64,000 nucleotides of DNA from Streptomyces griseocarneus (GCF_014655595.1 NZ_BNBL01000013.1:62001-126000), one strand, 5' to 3'; shown: positions 42,200 to 53,384, counted from the first letter of the stretch. Made by a program: numbers and translations. Notes: a model not told the origin generated them from the sequence alone.

Positions 42200-43570
42200 T
42201 CACCGGACACCCGTGTCCGGAATCACCGCCGACACCCGGAAACCCCCCGCATCCGTCGGACCCGACACAAAGACACCACCGAGCGCCGCCACCCGCTCCC
42301 GCATCCCGACCAGCCCGTTCCCGCCACTCGGCAACCCAGGACCGGCATCCGCACCCGCATCCGACGGACCGTTCTCCACCTGCAACGCCACCTCCGCCTC
42401 CCGATGCGCCAGCCGCACCAGCGCCTTCGCACCCGGAGCATGCTTGTGGACGTTCGTCAGCGCCTCCTGCACCACCCGGTACGCCGTCTGCTCCACCTCC
42501 GGCGCATACGCACGCTCCTCCCCCATCACCGACAGCTCCACCGCCATCCCCGCATCCCGCGACTGCCCGACCAGATCCCCCAACCCATCCAGACAGGGCC
42601 CGCCGTCCCCGGCATCCACCACGCCACCGCCCCCGGCACCCGCAGCACCCGCCGCGACCCGCACCCGCGCCGACGCCGCCGTCGCCACCGCCGCCAACCG
42701 CTCCGACTCCACCGCACCCGGCGGCCGCACCCCCGCGTCCGAACCCGAACGCAACACACCCAACATCTCGCGCAACTCCGTCAGCGCCTGCCGGCCCATG
42801 TCCCCCACCAACGCCGCGTTCCGCGACGCCTTCTCCGGATCCTTCAACGCCACCGCCTGCAACGCCGCCGCATGCACCACCATCAGCGACACCCGGTGCG
42901 CCACCACGTCGTGCATCTCGCGCGCGATCCGCGTCCGCTCCTCGTTACGGGCCCACACCGCCCGCTCCTCGGCCCGATCCGCCAGCAGCGACAGCTCCCG
43001 CTCCAGCCCGTCCGCCCGCTCCCGCAGACTCTCCACCAGCCGGCGTCTGGCCCCCACGTACAACCCCAGCAACACCGGCGGCGCCGTCAACCCCAACGCC
43101 ATCACCAGCGAAAACACCCACGTCAGCCAGAAACCCGGCCGGTAACCGTCCTGCGCCATGTCCTTGTGGAACCGCGCGAACGTCACGATCAACGTCCCCA
43201 CCAGGGACGCCCCCGCCAGCACCGCGATGATCCGGCGCGGCACCTCCGACGCCGCCAGCGTGTACATCGACACGATCCCCAGCAGCACCCCCATCTCGGC
43301 GGGCAGGATCGCTATCGACACCAGCACCACCGCGACCGGCCACCGCCGCCGCAACAGCAACGTGGTCCCCGCCGGCAACCCCACCAGCCCCCCGAGCACC
43401 CCCGGCAACCCCGCCTCCTGGGCGAAGCTCACCCCCTCCAACGCACACTCCAGGGCCGACACCACAGCCAGCACCGCATCCAGCACCAGACTCCGCCGCC
43501 GCACCCACCACCACGGCCCCACCGGCGCGCCCCGCGCGCCCGCCTCCGCGATTGCCCCCGTTGTGGTCAT
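42200..43570 (-). CDS. Orphan sensor histidine kinase (HisKA_3/NarL-type)
   Basis: 456 residues. About five TM segments (roughly 25-190) without a large periplasmic sensor, then a short coiled coil ('LRERADGLERELSLLADRAE'), the HisKA_3 dimerisation domain with phospho-acceptor His in 'RIAREMHDVVAHRVSLMVVH', and a GHKL ATPase domain ('VVQEALTNVHKHAPGAKALV' N-box, 'GNGLVGMRERVAALGG' G-boxes). Such kinases normally pair with an adjacent NarL/LuxR regulator, but none is next to this gene. A TAGTCT box at 43578-43583 lies 7 nt before the ATG, so the mRNA may be leaderless. Confidence 0.88.
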   Translation of the reverse strand: MTTTGAIAEAGARGAPVGPWWWVRRRSLVLDAVLAVVSALECALEGVSFAQEAGLPGVLGGLVGLPAGTTLLLRRRWPVAVVLVSIAILPAEMGVLLGIVSMYTLAASEVPRRIIAVLAGASLVGTLIVTFARFHKDMAQDGYRPGFWLTWVFSLVMALGLTAPPVLLGLYVGARRRLVESLRERADGLERELSLLADRAEERAVWARNEERTRIAREMHDVVAHRVSLMVVHAAALQAVALKDPEKASRNAALVGDMGRQALTELREMLGVLRSGSDAGVRPPGAVESERLAAVATAASARVRVAAGAAGAGGGGVVDAGDGGPCLDGLGDLVGQSRDAGMAVELSVMGEERAYAPEVEQTAYRVVQEALTNVHKHAPGAKALVRLAHREAEVALQVENGPSDAGADAGPGLPSGGNGLVGMRERVAALGGVFVSGPTDAGGFRVSAVIPDTGVR

Positions 43571-43650
43571 ACCACCCAGACTACGGGCGGGCGCCAACGG
43601 ATTTCCGGTCCGTACAACAGCACGGGGCGCACTCGAACGGGAGCGAAAAG

Positions 43651-44424
43651 ATGCCATTTCGCTCGAACTGGCGAATCGATCAGGTATCCGTCCTTCCGCC
43701 CCACGGCGCGAGCGAACCTGCGGTCATGGTCCAAGCGAAGACAGACATGCGGGCCCGCGCCCGCGAGCTGCGACTGGCCGGGAAGACCTACGACGAGATC
43801 GTGGCCGAGCTGGGAGTGTCGAAGAGCTCGGTCTCCCTGTGGGTGCGGGACCTGCCCAAGCCGCGCAAGACGGCGGAGCAGCTGCACGCGATGCGGGAGG
43901 CCCGCTGGGCGCCGCACCGCAGGGCGGTGGCGATCAAGCGCATCGAGACCAAGCTGGAGGCGGCGAACGAGATCGGCCGGCCGACGGACCGGGAACTGTT
44001 CCTGATCGGGGTCGGGCTCTACTGGTCCGAAGGCACGAAAAGCAAGCCGCACCGGTTGAGCGAGCGCGCCACGTTCATCAACAGCGATCCGGACATGATC
44101 ACGCTTTACCTGGCATGGCTACGCCTTCTCGGCGTCGAGGAGGACCGCCTGCGCTTCCACGTGATGATCCACGAGTCCGCCGACGTCGCCGGCGCGGAAG
44201 CATTCTGGGCGGACGTCGTGGGCGCCGACGGCGGCGCCTTCGGCAAAACGACACTGAAGAAGCACAACCCGAAGACCATCCGGAAGAACGTCGGGGACGA
44301 CGACCGCGGTTGCCTGATCGTCCGCGTGACCGGAAGCGCCGACCTGTACCGTCGCATCGAAGGCTGGTGGTACGGCATAGTGGTCTCTGCGTGTCGGTCC
44401 GATCAAGCAAATCGGACAAACTAG
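43651..44424 (+). CDS. Homeodomain-like HTH protein with LAGLIDADG-like domain
   Basis: 257 residues; no named family that I can assign with confidence. Residues ~33-70 form a helix-turn-helix ('YDEIVAELGVSKSSVSLWVR'). The C-terminal ~150 resemble a LAGLIDADG-type endonuclease fold: 'ELFLIGVGLYWSEGTKSK' (helix ending in acidic E-G), 'FINSDPDMITLYLAWLRLLG', and 'LIVRVTGSADLYRRI'. It could be a homing endonuclease relative or a DNA-binding regulator derived from one. It lies 8 bp upstream of tRNA-Gln on the same strand. ATG at 43651 has GGGAG 7 nt upstream; a second ATG at 43726 is possible. Its base usage is somewhat less GC-extreme than its neighbours'. Confidence 0.65.
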   Translation: MPFRSNWRIDQVSVLPPHGASEPAVMVQAKTDMRARARELRLAGKTYDEIVAELGVSKSSVSLWVRDLPKPRKTAEQLHAMREARWAPHRRAVAIKRIETKLEAANEIGRPTDRELFLIGVGLYWSEGTKSKPHRLSERATFINSDPDMITLYLAWLRLLGVEEDRLRFHVMIHESADVAGAEAFWADVVGADGGAFGKTTLKKHNPKTIRKNVGDDDRGCLIVRVTGSADLYRRIEGWWYGIVVSACRSDQANRTN

Positions 44425-44432
44425 GCGAACTA

Positions 44433-44503
44433 TCCCGGGTCGTCTAATGGCAGGACAAATGATTTTGGTTCATTGAATGAGGGTTCGATTCCTTCCCCGG
44501 GAG
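44433..44503 (+). tRNA. tRNA-Gln(UUG)
   Basis: 71 nt. Acceptor stem TCCCGGG/CCCGGGA with G discriminator and no encoded CCA; anticodon stem AATGA/TCATT with loop TTTTGGT, anticodon TTG at 44465-44467 (reads CAA, a rare codon in GC-rich actinobacteria); T-arm GAGGG/CCTTC with TTCGATT loop. It follows the HTH/LAGLIDADG-like gene and precedes a strong terminator. Confidence 0.95.
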
Positions 44504-44511
44504 CCCTGAAT

Positions 44512-44542
44512 GCGGGTCCTGACCTCCCAGGTCAGGACCCGC
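44512..44542 (+). terminator. Terminator after tRNA-Gln
   Basis: GCGGGTCCTGACCT (44512-44525), loop CCC, exact complement (44529-44542): a 14-bp stem, 8 nt after the tRNA. A TTTCCC/TATCCT pair (44548-44553, 44570-44575, 16-nt spacer) just beyond may be the glmU promoter. Confidence 0.85.
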
Positions 44543-44612
44543 GCGCGTTTCCCCCCGCTTACGCCCCGGTATCCTGCGGGTGTCCACCCCCTCGAAGCCG
44601 AAGGGCACACCC

Positions 44613-46070
44613 GTGAGCGCCAACCGCCCGGCAGCCGTCGTCGTCCTCGCAGCGGGTGAGGGCACCCGCATGAAGTCGGCGACCCCCAAGGTCCTGCACG
44701 CGATCTGCGGTCGCTCCCTCGTCGGGCACGTCGTGGCCGCCGCCCGGGAGCTGGACCCCCAGCACCTCGTCGTCATCGTCGGGCACGCCCGCGAGCAGGT
44801 CTCGGCGCACCTGGCCGAGATCGACCCGGCCGTCCGCACCGCGGTGCAGTACGAGCAGAACGGCACCGGTCATGCGGTGCGCATGGGTCTGGAGGAGCTG
44901 TCGAACGGCGGCATCACGCTCGACGGCACCGTGGTCGTCGTCTGCGGTGACACTCCGCTGCTGACCGGGGAGACCCTCAAGCGTCTGTCGGACACCCACG
45001 CCGCCGACGGCAATGCCGTGACCGTGCTGACCGCCGAGGTGCCGGACTCGACCGGCTACGGGCGCATCGTGCGGGACGAGGCGACGGGCGCGGTGACCGC
45101 GATCGTCGAGCACAAGGACGCGACGGACGCGCAGCGTGCGATCCGTGAGATCAATTCCGGGGTGTTCGCGTTCGACGCCCAGCTGCTGGCGGATGCGCTG
45201 GGCAAGGTGCGTACGGACAACAGTCAGGGTGAGGAGTACCTCACCGATGTGCTGGGGATTCTGCGTGAGGCGGGTCACCGGGTGGGTGCGGCCGTCGCGG
45301 CCGATCACCGGGAGATTCTGGGGATCAACAACCAGGTCCAGCTGTCGGAGGCGCGTCGGCTGCTCAATGAGCGGCTGCTGCACGCCGCGATGATGAGCGG
45401 TGTGACGGTGGTGGATCCGGCGACGACGTGGGTGGACGTGACGGTGTCGTTCGAGCCGGACGCGCTGGTGCAGCCGGGTACGCAGCTGCTGGGTGCCACG
45501 CATGTGGCGACCGGTGCGGAGGTGGGCCCGAACACCCGGCTGACGGACACCACCGTCGGGGCGGGTGCCCGCGTGGACAACACCGTGGCGGACTCGGCCG
45601 TGGTCGGTGAGGGCGCGACCGTGGGTCCGTTCGCCTATCTGCGGCCGGGTACGCGTCTGGGTGCGAAGTCGAAGGCCGGCGCGTACGTCGAGATGAAGAA
45701 TGCCGAGATCGGTGAGGGCACGAAGGTGCCGCATCTGTCGTATGTGGGTGACGCCACGATCGGCGAGTACAGCAACATCGGCGCGGCGAGCGTCTTCGTG
45801 AACTACGACGGTGTGAACAAGCACCACACGACGATCGGCTCGCACTGCCGTACTGGATCGGACAACATGTTTGTGGCTCCGGTCACGATCGGGGACGGCG
45901 CGTACACCGCTGCCGGCTCGGTCATCACCAAGGATGTGCCCCCGGGTTCGCTCGCTGTCGCCCGTGGCCAGCAGCGGAATATCGAGGGTTGGGTGGCCCG
46001 TAAGCGCCCGGGAAGTGCTGCCGCTCAGGCTGCTTCCGCAGCTCGCCGGGAGACCGACGGCGAGCAGTGA
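44613..46070 (+). CDS. glmU: Bifunctional GlcNAc-1-P uridyltransferase / glucosamine-1-P acetyltransferase
   Basis: 485 residues. Makes UDP-GlcNAc for peptidoglycan: acetylates glucosamine-1-P (C-terminal half) and then uridylylates it (N-terminal half). Pyrophosphorylase motif 'VVVLAAGEGTRMKSATPKVL' near residue 8, and 'VVVVCGDTPLLTGE'. The left-handed beta-helix begins about residue 270 ('GVTVVDPATTWVDVTVSFEP') with hexapeptide repeats and the acetyltransferase residues in 'HHTTIGSHCRTGSDN'. The tail (~460-485) is Ala/Arg-rich. GTG at 44613 is chosen for the N-terminus VSANRPAAVVVLAAG; GTG at 44580 is too close to the TATCCT box. prs follows after 73 bp. Confidence 0.95.
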   Translation: MSANRPAAVVVLAAGEGTRMKSATPKVLHAICGRSLVGHVVAAARELDPQHLVVIVGHAREQVSAHLAEIDPAVRTAVQYEQNGTGHAVRMGLEELSNGGITLDGTVVVVCGDTPLLTGETLKRLSDTHAADGNAVTVLTAEVPDSTGYGRIVRDEATGAVTAIVEHKDATDAQRAIREINSGVFAFDAQLLADALGKVRTDNSQGEEYLTDVLGILREAGHRVGAAVAADHREILGINNQVQLSEARRLLNERLLHAAMMSGVTVVDPATTWVDVTVSFEPDALVQPGTQLLGATHVATGAEVGPNTRLTDTTVGAGARVDNTVADSAVVGEGATVGPFAYLRPGTRLGAKSKAGAYVEMKNAEIGEGTKVPHLSYVGDATIGEYSNIGAASVFVNYDGVNKHHTTIGSHCRTGSDNMFVAPVTIGDGAYTAAGSVITKDVPPGSLAVARGQQRNIEGWVARKRPGSAAAQAASAARRETDGEQ

Positions 46071-46143
46071 CCGTGACACCGGCACGCCGTGCGGGGCGTA
46101 CCGTGATAAGCGCACACAAAGCGACATCCAAGGAGAATGTGCT

Positions 46144-47121
46144 GTGACCGGGTTCAAGACGACCGGCGAGAAGAAGCTGATGCTCTTCTCCGGCCGCGCC
46201 CACCCCGAGCTTGCCGAGGAGGTCGCGCACCAGCTGGGCGTCTCTCTCGTCCCGACCAAGGCATTCGACTTCGCCAACGGCGAGATCTACGTTCGCTTCC
46301 AGGAGTCGGCTCGTGGCGCCGACTGCTTCCTGATGCAGAGCCACACCGCTCCGATCAATAAGTGGATCATGGAGCAGCTGATCATGATCGATGCTCTGAA
46401 GCGGGCTTCCGCCCGGAGCATCACCGTGATCCTTCCCTTCTACGGCTATGCCCGTCAGGACAAGAAGCACCGTGGTCGCGAGCCCATCTCCGCCCGCCTG
46501 ATCGCGGACCTGATGAAGACGGCCGGCGCCGACCGCATCCTGACGGTCGACCTCCACACCGACCAGATCCAGGGCTTCTTCGACGGCCCGGTGGATCACC
46601 TGTTCGCGCTGCCGATCCTGGCGGACTACGTGGGTGCGAAGGTCGACCGCGACAAGCTGACCGTCGTCTCCCCCGACGCCGGCCGTGTGCGCGTGGCCGA
46701 CCGCTGGTGCGACCGTCTGGGCGCGCCGCTGGCGATCGTGCACAAGCGGCGTGACAAGGACGTGGCGAACCAGGTCACGGTTCACGAGGTCGTCGGTGAC
46801 GTCAAGGGCCGGGTCTGTGTCCTGGTCGACGACATGATCGACACCGGTGGCACGATCTGCGCGGCTGCGGACGCGCTGTTCGCCCATGGTGCGGCGGACG
46901 TGATCGTCACGGCGACGCACGGTGTGCTGTCGGGTCCGGCGGCGGACCGTCTGAAGAACTCGAAGGTGAGCGAGTTCGTGTTCACCAACACGCTGCCGAC
47001 GCCGAACGAGCTCGAGCTCGACAAGATCACGGTGCTGTCGATCGCGCCGACGATCGCCCGCGCGGTGCGTGAGGTGTTCGAGGACGGCTCGGTGACGAGC
47101 CTCTTCGACGAGCTGGGCTGA
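46144..47121 (+). CDS. prs: Ribose-phosphate pyrophosphokinase (PRPP synthase)
   Basis: 325 residues. Ribose-5-P plus ATP gives PRPP and AMP, feeding nucleotide, His and Trp synthesis. Motifs: 'LFSGRAHPELAEEVAHQLG', ATP-binding 'FANGEIYVRFQES', flexible loop 'PYYGYARQDKK'-like stretch (here FYGYARQDKKHRGREPISAR), and PRPP-binding 'VLVDDMIDTGGTICAAADA'. The C-terminal 'SVTSLFDELG' is canonical. GTG at 46144 follows AAGGAG by 8 nt. It sits 73 bp after glmU and probably shares its transcript. Confidence 0.96.
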   Translation: MTGFKTTGEKKLMLFSGRAHPELAEEVAHQLGVSLVPTKAFDFANGEIYVRFQESARGADCFLMQSHTAPINKWIMEQLIMIDALKRASARSITVILPFYGYARQDKKHRGREPISARLIADLMKTAGADRILTVDLHTDQIQGFFDGPVDHLFALPILADYVGAKVDRDKLTVVSPDAGRVRVADRWCDRLGAPLAIVHKRRDKDVANQVTVHEVVGDVKGRVCVLVDDMIDTGGTICAAADALFAHGAADVIVTATHGVLSGPAADRLKNSKVSEFVFTNTLPTPNELELDKITVLSIAPTIARAVREVFEDGSVTSLFDELG

Positions 47122-47326
47122 TCCTGTTCGTCCCTGCTGTAACGATCTTTCACTGATCGATTTCTGGGCGGCCTCCCCGCCGGGTAGACTCCTCGAGTTG
47201 CTCGGCGAGGGAGGCCGCGCCGCTTGTGAAGGCGGTGTGCGGCGGTCCGTTATCGACGCGCTCTTCGTAGCAGGCCTGTCGTGGGCCGGGTAACCGTCCA
47301 CACCACCTGTTCACGAGGAGTGCACC

Positions 47327-47902
47327 ATGGCTGAGGTCAAGCTCACCGCTGCCGTCCGTACCGACTTCGGTAAGGGCGCCGCCCGCCGCATCCGCCGCGA
47401 GGCCCAGGTTCCGGCCGTCGTCTACGGCCACGGCTCCGAGCCGGTTCACGTGTCCCTGCCGGGCCACGACCTGATGATGGCGCTGAAGACCCCGAACGTC
47501 CTGCTCTCCCTGGACATCGAGGGCCGCAACGAGCTGGTCATCCCCAAGCAGGTTCAGCGTGACGCGCTCAAGGGCTTCCTCGAGCACGTCGACCTGCTCG
47601 TGGTGAAGCGCGGCGAGACCGTCACCGTCGAGGTTCCGGTTCAGACCGAGGGCGACCTGGCCCCGGGTGGCAACCTGCTCGAGCACACCCTGACCGCCCT
47701 GCCGGTCGAGGCCGAGGCCACCCACATCCCCGAGGCCGTCACGGTCTCCATCGCGGGCCTGGAGGCCGGTGCCTCCGTCCTGGCCAAGGACGTCGTCCTG
47801 CCGGCCGGTGTCGCGCTGGCCGTCGACGCCGACGCCGTCGTGCTGCACGTCGTCGCCGGTTCGGTCGAGGCTCCGGCCGCGGCCGAGGGTGCCGAGGCCT
47901 GA
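47327..47902 (+). CDS. rplY: 50S ribosomal protein L25/general stress protein Ctc
   Basis: 191 residues: the long TL5/CTC form. The N-terminal L25 domain (about 1-90) binds 5S rRNA ('RTDFGKGAARRIRREAQVP', 'HGSEPVHVSLPGHDLMMAL'), and the C-terminal TL5 domain runs to ~180 ('PVQTEGDLAPGGNLLEHTLT'). The tail is 'APAAAEGAEA'. The GAGGAG RBS precedes ATG by 9 nt. A 205-bp leader region upstream (47122-47326) has a TAGACT box at 47185-47190 as a possible -10, so it may have its own promoter. Confidence 0.94.
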   Translation: MAEVKLTAAVRTDFGKGAARRIRREAQVPAVVYGHGSEPVHVSLPGHDLMMALKTPNVLLSLDIEGRNELVIPKQVQRDALKGFLEHVDLLVVKRGETVTVEVPVQTEGDLAPGGNLLEHTLTALPVEAEATHIPEAVTVSIAGLEAGASVLAKDVVLPAGVALAVDADAVVLHVVAGSVEAPAAAEGAEA

Positions 47903-47930
47903 TCCTCGCCCTCTGGGGTTTTTCTGTGCG

Positions 47931-47965
47931 ACCGCCGTCCCGCTCCACCGGAGCGGGGCGGCGGT
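47931..47965 (+). terminator. Hairpin between rplY and pth
   Basis: ACCGCCGTCCCGCTCC and GGAGCGGGGCGGCGGT form a 16-bp stem (one G-T pair) with a 3-nt loop, preceded by TTTTT at 47919-47923. It may reduce read-through into pth or act as a processing site, since pth starts only 23 nt later. Confidence 0.65.
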
Positions 47966-47987
47966 TGGCTATGAAGGAGATATGCAG

Positions 47988-48578
47988 ATGACGGACGACT
48001 CGAGTCCCTGGCTGATCGTGGGCCTGGGCAACCCCGGCGGGGAGTACGCCGGCAACCGCCACAACGTCGGCTTCATGGTCGCCGACCTGCTCGCGGAGCG
48101 GCTGGGGGCGAAGTTCAAGGCGCACAAGGCGCGGGCGCAGGTGGTGGAGGGCCGGCTGGGTGCGCCGGGTCCGTCGAGCCGCCGGGTGGTGGTCGCCAAG
48201 CCGATGTCGTTCATGAATCTGTCGGGTGGTCCGACGGCCGCGTTGCGGGACTTCTACAAGGTGCCGGTGGAGCGGATCGTCGCCGTGCACGATGAGCTGG
48301 ACATCGATTTCGGGCAGCTGCGGCTGAAGCTGGGTGGTGGCGACAACGGCCACAACGGCCTGAAGTCGATCACGAAGGCGATGGGGCCGGACTACTGCCG
48401 GGTGCGGTTCGGCATCGGCCGTCCGCCGGGGCGGATGCAGGTGGCGGACTTCGTGCTGAAGGACTTCTCGTCGACGGAGCGCAAGGAGCTGGCGTTCGAG
48501 GTGGACCGGGCGGCGGATGCGGTGGAGACGCTGATCGTGGACGGTCTGGAGCGCGCGCAGGGTACGTACAACTCCTGA
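47988..48578 (+). CDS. pth: Peptidyl-tRNA hydrolase
   Basis: 196 residues. Frees tRNA from prematurely released peptidyl-tRNA. The N-terminal 'WLIVGLGNPGGEYAGNRHNV' carries the catalytic His near residue 24, followed by 'KPMSFMNLSGG' and 'VAVHDELDIDFGQLRLKLGG' with the catalytic Asp, and 'GHNGLKSITKAMG'. ATG at 47988 follows AAGGAG by 8 nt; ATG at 47982 is too close to it. rplY-pth is a common bacterial order. Confidence 0.95.
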   Translation: MTDDSSPWLIVGLGNPGGEYAGNRHNVGFMVADLLAERLGAKFKAHKARAQVVEGRLGAPGPSSRRVVVAKPMSFMNLSGGPTAALRDFYKVPVERIVAVHDELDIDFGQLRLKLGGGDNGHNGLKSITKAMGPDYCRVRFGIGRPPGRMQVADFVLKDFSSTERKELAFEVDRAADAVETLIVDGLERAQGTYNS

Positions 48579-48588
48579 CTCCGTACGT

Positions 48589-48628
48589 ACCGGTGCCCCC
48601 CTTGCCTTGCGGCGAGGGGGGCACCGGT
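48589..48628. terminator. Terminator between convergent pth and ppc
   Basis: ACCGGTGCCCCCCTTGCC (48589-48606) pairs with GGCGAGGGGGGCACCGGT (48611-48628) over 18 bp, one T-G pair, loop TTGC. It serves both strands. Confidence 0.85.
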
Positions 48629-48643
48629 GTGTGCGGGTGGGGG

Positions 48644-51367
<2,724 letters not shown>

Positions 51368-51476
51368 AGGTGCGGCTCCTTGCGGTGTTTCCGAGCACGT
51401 CTGGAGGGGTGGCGGACCGCGCTGTCCGACGCCCCCAGCATAGGTCGCCGCACGACGCGCGGTTGTCCACGGCCTC

Positions 51477-51531
51477 TTGCCCCGGGGCCGAGCCCTGCCA
51501 TACTTACGAAGCCGTAGGTTACGGAACCGTA
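51477..51531 (+). promoter_or_regulatory. Desaturase promoter with tandem TACG-n4-CGTA operator
   Basis: TTGCCC (51477-51482), 16-nt spacer, CATACT (51499-51504), and immediately after it two palindromes, TACGAAGCCGTA (51505-51516) and TACGGAACCGTA (51520-51531), repeating with a 15-bp period across the expected start site. This is the typical position of a TetR operator; the coupled TetR gene at 52562 is the obvious candidate binder. Confidence 0.65.
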
Positions 51532-51572
51532 GCCAGAGACCGTGACCAAGCCCCGACCCCCTGAGGGAACCC

Positions 51573-52565
51573 ATGACTGCAAGCCCCGACGTGATCGAGA
51601 ACGCGCCGCAGGCCCCGGAGAGTCCACTGCCGTCCGCCACGCTCGGAGGTGAGCGTCGCCGGTCGGTCGAGCAGATCACGCTGCTGGCGTTCATCGTCGT
51701 CCCGTTCGTGGCGCTGCTCGCCGCGGTCCCGCTGGCCTGGGGCTGGGGGGTGAGCTGGCTGGATCTGGGGCTGATGGTGGCGATGTACTACATCGGCTGC
51801 CACGGCATCACGATCGGCTTCCACCGTTACTTCACCCATGGCTCCTTCAAGGCGAAGCGGCCGCTGCGGATCGCGCTGGCGGTCATGGGCTCGCTGGCGG
51901 TCGAGGGGCCGGTGGTGCGCTGGGTGGCCGATCACCGCAAGCACCACAAGTTCTCGGACGCCGAGGGCGACCCGCACTCCCCCTGGCGCTACGGCGAGAC
52001 CGTGCCGGCGCTGATGAAGGGGCTGTGGTGGGCGCACGTCGGCTGGATGTTCGACGAGGAGCAGACGCCGCAGCAGAAGTACGCCCCGGATCTGATCAAG
52101 GATCCGGTCGTTCGGGCGATCTCGCGGCAGTTCGTGCTGTGGACGACGCTGTCGCTGCTGATCCCGCCGCTGGTGGGCGGGCTGGCGACGTGGTCGTGGC
52201 AGGGGGCGCTGACGGCGTTCTTCTGGGGTTCGCTGGTCCGGGTGGCGCTGCTGCACCACGTGACGTGGTCGATCAATTCCATCTGCCACGCGGTGGGCAA
52301 GCGCCCGTTCAAGTCGCGGGACCGTTCGGGCAACGTCTGGTGGCTGGCCGTGCTCTCGTGCGGTGAGTCCTGGCACAACCTGCACCACGCCGACCCCACG
52401 TCGGCGCGGCACGGCGTGCTGAAGGGGCAGCTGGATTCCAGCGCCCGTATCATCCGCTGGTTCGAGAAGGCGGGCTGGGCGTACGACGTGCGCTGGCCGG
52501 ACGCGGGCCGGATCGAGTCGAAGCGGAATTCCCAGGGGAAGGAAGATGCCGTTCACGCGGCATGA
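51573..52565 (+). CDS. Acyl-CoA/acyl-lipid delta-9 desaturase (DesA3/SCD-like)
   Basis: 330 residues. Introduces a cis double bond in long-chain acyl groups using O2 and a diiron centre. Three histidine boxes: 'GFHRYFTHGSF' (HxxxxH), 'DHRKHHKFSD' (HxxHH) and 'SWHNLHHADPTS' (HxxHH). TM segments at roughly 38-80 and 185-215. It matches the membrane stearoyl-CoA type, not the soluble acyl-ACP type. The stop codon overlaps the start of the TetR gene (ATGA, 52562-52565), so the pair is translationally coupled. A tandem palindrome lies at the promoter. An electron donor is not encoded nearby. Confidence 0.93.
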   Translation: MTASPDVIENAPQAPESPLPSATLGGERRRSVEQITLLAFIVVPFVALLAAVPLAWGWGVSWLDLGLMVAMYYIGCHGITIGFHRYFTHGSFKAKRPLRIALAVMGSLAVEGPVVRWVADHRKHHKFSDAEGDPHSPWRYGETVPALMKGLWWAHVGWMFDEEQTPQQKYAPDLIKDPVVRAISRQFVLWTTLSLLIPPLVGGLATWSWQGALTAFFWGSLVRVALLHHVTWSINSICHAVGKRPFKSRDRSGNVWWLAVLSCGESWHNLHHADPTSARHGVLKGQLDSSARIIRWFEKAGWAYDVRWPDAGRIESKRNSQGKEDAVHAA

Positions 52566-53260
52566 TTGACAGCGTGGCGATCGACAGCAATACCACCAGT
52601 GACAAGGACCTGCCCGCGGCTCCGGCGCCCCGGCGTGCCCGGCCCCGCCGGGTGCGGATGACGGGCGCGGAGCGCCGGGAGCAACTGCTGGACATCGGTC
52701 GCACGCTCTTCGCCGAGCGGGGGTTCGAGGGGACGTCGGTGGAGGAGATCGCGGCGAAGGCCGGGGTCTCCAAGCCGGTGGTCTACGAGCATTTCGGCGG
52801 CAAGGAGGGGCTGTACGCAGTGGTCGTGGACCGCGAGATGCGGCAGCTGCTCGACATGGTGACGGGGGCGCTGACCGCGGGCCATCCGCGGGAGCTGCTG
52901 GAGCAGGCGGCGTTCGCTCTGCTGGACTACATCGAGAAGTCCACGGACGGCTTCCGCATCCTGGTCCGGGATTCGCCGGTGGCGCAGTCGACGGGCACGT
53001 TCGCGTCGCTGATCAGCGACATCGCCACCCAGGTCGAGGACATTCTGGGCCTGGAGTTCAAGGCGCGCGGCTTCGACCCGAAGCTGGCCCCGCTGTACGC
53101 GCAGGCGCTGGTGGGCATGGTGGCCCTGACGGGCCAGTGGTGGCTGGACGTCCGCAAGCCGCGCAAGGCGGAGGTGGCGGCGCACCTGGTGAACCTGGCC
53201 TGGCACGGCCTCGACGGCCTGGAGGCCAAGCCGCGGCTGGTGGGGCACCGCAAGAGCTGA
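52562..53260 (+). CDS. TetR-family regulator of the desaturase
   Basis: 232 residues. The first ~32 are a basic/Pro tail; the TetR HTH spans about 36-82 ('EQLLDIGRTLFAERGFEGTS', 'VEEIAAKAGVSKPVVYEHF', 'GGKEGLYAVV'). The C-terminal helical ligand domain probably binds acyl-CoA, as in FasR/DesT/Fad regulators next to desaturases. The ATG lies within the desaturase stop (ATGA), so both proteins are made together. The tandem TACG-n4-CGTA sites at 51505-51531 are its likely operator, giving feedback control of membrane unsaturation. Confidence 0.88.
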   Translation: MIDSVAIDSNTTSDKDLPAAPAPRRARPRRVRMTGAERREQLLDIGRTLFAERGFEGTSVEEIAAKAGVSKPVVYEHFGGKEGLYAVVVDREMRQLLDMVTGALTAGHPRELLEQAAFALLDYIEKSTDGFRILVRDSPVAQSTGTFASLISDIATQVEDILGLEFKARGFDPKLAPLYAQALVGMVALTGQWWLDVRKPRKAEVAAHLVNLAWHGLDGLEAKPRLVGHRKS

Positions 53261-53270
53261 CGGGGGCGGT

Positions 53271-53308
53271 ACGCGGGGCGGGGCGCTTGCGGGCGCCCCG
53301 CCCCGCGT
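53271..53308 (+). terminator. Terminator of the desaturase-TetR operon
   Basis: ACGCGGGGCGGGGCGC (53271-53286) and GCGCCCCGCCCCGCGT (53293-53308): a 16-bp perfect stem with TTGCGG loop, 10 bp after the TetR stop. Confidence 0.85.
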
Positions 53309-53384
53309 CGTGACGCCTGGGATCACGGGCCTGATGGTGTGCTGAGATGCCCGCCACTCGTTCGAATGAGTGATCCGATCATTG

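Noticed and set aside
44433..44503. tRNA-Gln as an integrated-element attachment site
   Set aside because: No integrase, no displaced tRNA-end repeat in the flanks that I could see, and housekeeping genes on the right side (glmU).
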